From Acidobacteriaceae bacterium (GTDB lineage Bacteria; Acidobacteriota; Terriglobia; Terriglobales; Acidobacteriaceae), in the NCBI GenBank assembly GCA_003133425.1, contig PKXI01000094.1:6809-15042 (forward strand): a stretch of DNA of 8,234 nucleotides, in the 5' to 3' direction. The notes below the pieces were generated by a model. The model did not search any database. It had not been told where the DNA came from and was given only the letters and a program-made list of their open reading frames with translations. A program made the translations under genes and the position numbers. Positions 6,382 through 8,234 of this stretch are shown in pieces. Each line of letters starts with the position of its first letter. Positions within the stretch are counted from its first letter, which is position 1.

Positions 6382-7266
6382 TTGGCGAGACAGCTCGATC
6401 CGGCAACCCGTGACGCTCTGGTCGAGCGCGTTCGCTTTTATCGCGATCTCGGGCTCACCGAGTTTTACAAGCGGCCTGTCGACCAGGCGTTGCTCTCAGG
6501 CAATCCAGATGAACCACAAAATCTGGGTGCCCCGCCCGAACCACAAATGCCCAGTGCCCCATCCTTTCCGCTTGTTCCTGCGGAAATGGTGGGAGACCCA
6601 GGCCCACAACCAGCCTCCATGGAGGATCAGCCGATTCCGCCACGCAAGCCGTTTCCTGCCCCGCCACAAATTGCCGCGGCAGTACCTCCTTCCGACCGTG
6701 CTGCCGCGCTCCAGATGATTCGCGACGAGATTGGCGACTGCACGCGCTGCGCTCTGCACAAGGGCCGCAACAAGCTGGTGTTTGCCGACGGCGATCCCAA
6801 CGCGCGGTTGATGTTTGTGGGTGAAGGGCCGGGCGCGGACGAAGACGCGCAGGGGCTGCCATTCGTTGGCCGCGCAGGACAACTGCTGAACAACATGATT
6901 GCGGCCATGGGATTGAAGCGCGAAGAGGTCTACATCGCCAACGTGGTCAAGTGCCAGCCGCCGGGCAATCGTACGCCGGAGCCGGAGGAGGCGAATACCT
7001 GCACGCCGTTTCTGTTTCGCCAGATCGACGTGGTGCGGCCGCAGGTGCTGGTGGCTCTCGGTGCAACGGCGGCAACGTATTTGCTGGGTCATCGGCAGCC
7101 GCTGGCAGGGCTTCGCGGGCGGGTGCATGCGTTTCGCGGAACGCAATTGATCGTGACATACCATCCGGCGTTTTTGCTGCGCGATCCGCGGCAGAAGAAA
7201 GAAGCTTGGGCGGATCTGCAGATTGCGATGAAGGAACTGGGGCTGAAGGCGCCGGGCAAGGGGTGA
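6382..7266 (+). CDS. Family 4 uracil-DNA glycosylase with [4Fe-4S] cluster and long linker
   Basis: This enzyme excises uracil from DNA as the first step of base excision repair. The 294-aa protein shows C120 and C123 (CTRC), then C191 and C207 spaced by 15 residues, matching the four iron-sulfur ligands of family 4. The catalytic and uracil-binding motifs are [20 protein letters not shown] (147-166), [10 protein letters not shown] (190-199) and HPAFLLRDP (261-269). An N-terminal helical segment (about 1-32) is joined to the catalytic domain (from about 108) by a proline-rich linker of about 70 residues. Part of the linker is encoded by a palindromic repeat and a 27-bp tandem duplication. The start is TTG at 6382, with GGAG 8 bases upstream inside the end of coaBC; no upstream alternative is better. 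It is probably co-transcribed with coaBC. Typical family members are nearer 200-230 residues. Confidence 0.92.
   Translation: MARQLDPATRDALVERVRFYRDLGLTEFYKRPVDQALLSGNPDEPQNLGAPPEPQMPSAPSFPLVPAEMVGDPGPQPASMEDQPIPPRKPFPAPPQIAAAVPPSDRAAALQMIRDEIGDCTRCALHKGRNKLVFADGDPNARLMFVGEGPGADEDAQGLPFVGRAGQLLNNMIAAMGLKREEVYIANVVKCQPPGNRTPEPEEANTCTPFLFRQIDVVRPQVLVALGATAATYLLGHRQPLAGLRGRVHAFRGTQLIVTYHPAFLLRDPRQKKEAWADLQIAMKELGLKAPGKG
6511..6564 (+). repeat. 27-bp direct tandem duplication in the glycosylase linker
   Basis: GAACCACAAA...GTGCCCC occurs at 6511-6533 and again at 6538-6560, a period of 27 bases. The first 10 and last 7 bases are identical and the middle is diverged. It encodes EPQNLGAPP followed by EPQMPSAPS. 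The second unit runs directly into palindromic repeat copy B, suggesting the duplicated part belongs to the same element. Confidence 0.65.
6545..6619 (+). repeat. Palindromic interspersed repeat, copy B, inside a coding region
   Basis: These 75 bp align end to end with copy A (638-711, - strand). The hairpin has arms TTTCCGC (6565-6571) and GCGGAAA (6580-6586) around an 8-base loop. The stem continues outward past one mismatch to CCCATC (6558-6563) paired with GGTGGG (6588-6593). Relative to copy A, an extra C in the left arm is matched by an extra G in the right arm. It lies fully within the glycosylase reading frame and encodes part of its proline-rich linker. Confidence 0.75.
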
Positions 7267-7298
7267 GAGGCTCCGGGCACACGAACAAATATCGCGAG

Positions 7299-7304
7299 TA
7301 GAAT
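7299..7304 (+). promoter_or_regulatory. Possible -10 box (TAGAAT) before the membrane protein gene
   Basis: TAGAAT occurs in the 85-bp spacer after the glycosylase stop, 47 bases before the ATG at 7352. It resembles the two TACAAT boxes in this window, but there is no recognisable -35 element. Confidence 0.25.
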
Positions 7305-7351
7305 GGCTGAGATAGCGTCGGTGCTCGGAGGATGGCGGTCAAAAGCCAGAA

Positions 7352-8233
7352 ATGGACGCAAAGCTGAGCTTCATTCAGTTGGTCTCAATTTACGCCACGG
7401 TTGCCGGTGGTACGACTCCGGTAGTGATTGCCATCATTCGATGGTTTCAAGAGAGGTCAAGGGCAGCAAAGAGAATCAAGAACCTGTCGTACGCAATAAA
7501 ACTCAGGGAGTTTCTTGACCCCGAGAATGGGATCGCAGAGGTACTCGGAACGAGAAAGGGAGGGGTGGTCTCAGTCGAGTTCGCACGGAGCGAACTTCAG
7601 AGGGTCCTGGGAGAATTATCAGAAGGAAAGAAAACGGTCTCACGAAAAAGGAAGTTCTTCCTAATTTATAGACCTGCTGGCGTCAGAGCCTGGATCGCTC
7701 ATATCCTGTTCTTTGCTGCAATTGCGTTTCCTCTTATTGCCTTGACCGGTGAATATTTTGACAATTCTCTAGGCGAAGATATCTCAGCCATTTTTAATTG
7801 TGCGCCCTTCGTCGTGTGCATGATGCTTATATTCCATGCTTGGGCGTCTTTTGAGAGGCGGCAATCTGAAGGGGAAGTGTTGGTGTCGAAGGCGATGGGC
7901 CCCCTCACCTACTATCCGGCGAATAATGTGTTTGGCCTGCTTGCGCATGTCATGTTCTATCTGGGAATTCTCCACGTAGTCGATATGTTCACTCCCCCCA
8001 TCAATCTGTATGAAATTAAGGCGATCCCGCTTTGGTTTGGTTCCACTTCTTACCTTGCGTTCTCGACATTTTTGCCGGTCGCATATTTTTGGGCATCAGT
8101 TGAATACGCAGGTAAAGCGCGTTCCCTAGGCTGGCTGAAATGGGAGGAATTGCGTCGAATAACCTCTCGGAAGCTGTCGCCGGAACAGTTTGCTGTATTT
8201 TGTTTCCTGGGATTAGGCAGCGTCAATAAATAA
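7352..8233 (+). CDS. Multi-pass membrane protein of unknown function
   Basis: I do not recognise this 293-aa protein. Hydrophobic segments are visible at about residues 7-29, 111-131, 144-166, 192-213 and 228-252, with a short one near 280-290, so it is probably an inner-membrane protein with five or so spans. The first segment is followed by a basic, soluble stretch (about 30-110) with the runs WFQERSRAAKRIK and SRKRK, likely cytoplasmic. No catalytic motif, signal peptide cleavage site or known domain was seen. The ribosome site is poor: GGAGG at 7327 is 20 bases from the ATG. The gene is visibly richer in A/T and in codons such as ATT, TTT and AGA/AGG than its neighbours, consistent with acquisition from elsewhere. 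It ends one base before the window does, so its downstream partners are not visible. Confidence 0.7.
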   Translation: MDAKLSFIQLVSIYATVAGGTTPVVIAIIRWFQERSRAAKRIKNLSYAIKLREFLDPENGIAEVLGTRKGGVVSVEFARSELQRVLGELSEGKKTVSRKRKFFLIYRPAGVRAWIAHILFFAAIAFPLIALTGEYFDNSLGEDISAIFNCAPFVVCMMLIFHAWASFERRQSEGEVLVSKAMGPLTYYPANNVFGLLAHVMFYLGILHVVDMFTPPINLYEIKAIPLWFGSTSYLAFSTFLPVAYFWASVEYAGKARSLGWLKWEELRRITSRKLSPEQFAVFCFLGLGSVNK

Positions 8234-8234
8234 A

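Noticed and set aside
6496..7164. A 222-codon antisense frame across the glycosylase gene
   Set aside because: The + strand frame holds all four cluster cysteines and the catalytic motifs. The antisense product has no recognisable features.
7332..7367. An 11-codon leader frame overlapping the membrane protein start
   Set aside because: GGAGG directly abuts its ATG with no spacing, so initiation is unlikely, and the peptide has no attenuator-like codon run.
7303..7518. A 71-codon frame beginning just after the TAGAAT box
   Set aside because: It overlaps the membrane protein gene in another frame. Its product is rich in S, R, G and H with no structure, and the overlapping frame has clear membrane segments.

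Overview
The window is GC-rich chromosomal DNA, probably from an acidobacterium or a relative. That assignment is inferred from three things: the gene set (MsbA-type exporter, YicC, gmk, rpoZ, coaBC, family 4 uracil-DNA glycosylase), the style of the proteins, and a short palindromic repeat of a kind I associate with acidobacterial intergenic DNA. No rRNA or other taxonomic marker is present. Nearly all of the window is coding, with eight complete genes on the + strand and one on the - strand. No tRNA, rRNA, CRISPR array, transposase or prophage gene was seen.

Left part (4-2732): a HAD-family phosphatase resembling D,D-heptose-1,7-bisphosphate phosphatase reads leftward. It is divergent from a rightward MsbA-like ABC exporter. 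Both fit lipopolysaccharide biogenesis. The region between them holds one copy of a 74-bp hairpin-forming repeat.

Middle part (2739-4908): yicC, a small unrecognised gene, gmk and rpoZ form a tight run in which the gaps are 31 bp or less, or the genes overlap. The exporter sits only 6 bp upstream, so all five may be one transcript. The order yicC - small gene - gmk - rpoZ - coaBC matches a conserved housekeeping cluster known from Bacillus (yloC-remA-gmk-rpoZ-coaBC). Here, however, the small gene in the remA slot does not look like RemA. It looks more like a free-standing L7/L12 C-terminal or ClpS-type fold.

Right-centre (4909-7266): a 148-bp spacer carries heptamer tandem repeats in inverted orientation. 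It is followed by coaBC, which has a TACAAT box 7 bp before its ATG and no Shine-Dalgarno, so it may be leaderless. A family 4 uracil-DNA glycosylase follows 5 bp later. The long proline-rich linker of this enzyme contains, in frame, a second copy of the palindromic repeat found at the left end. The two copies show a compensatory stem change. This is the most interesting observation in the window.

Right end (7352-8233): a lower-GC gene for a multi-pass membrane protein of unknown function, which looks like an accessory addition to an otherwise housekeeping region.
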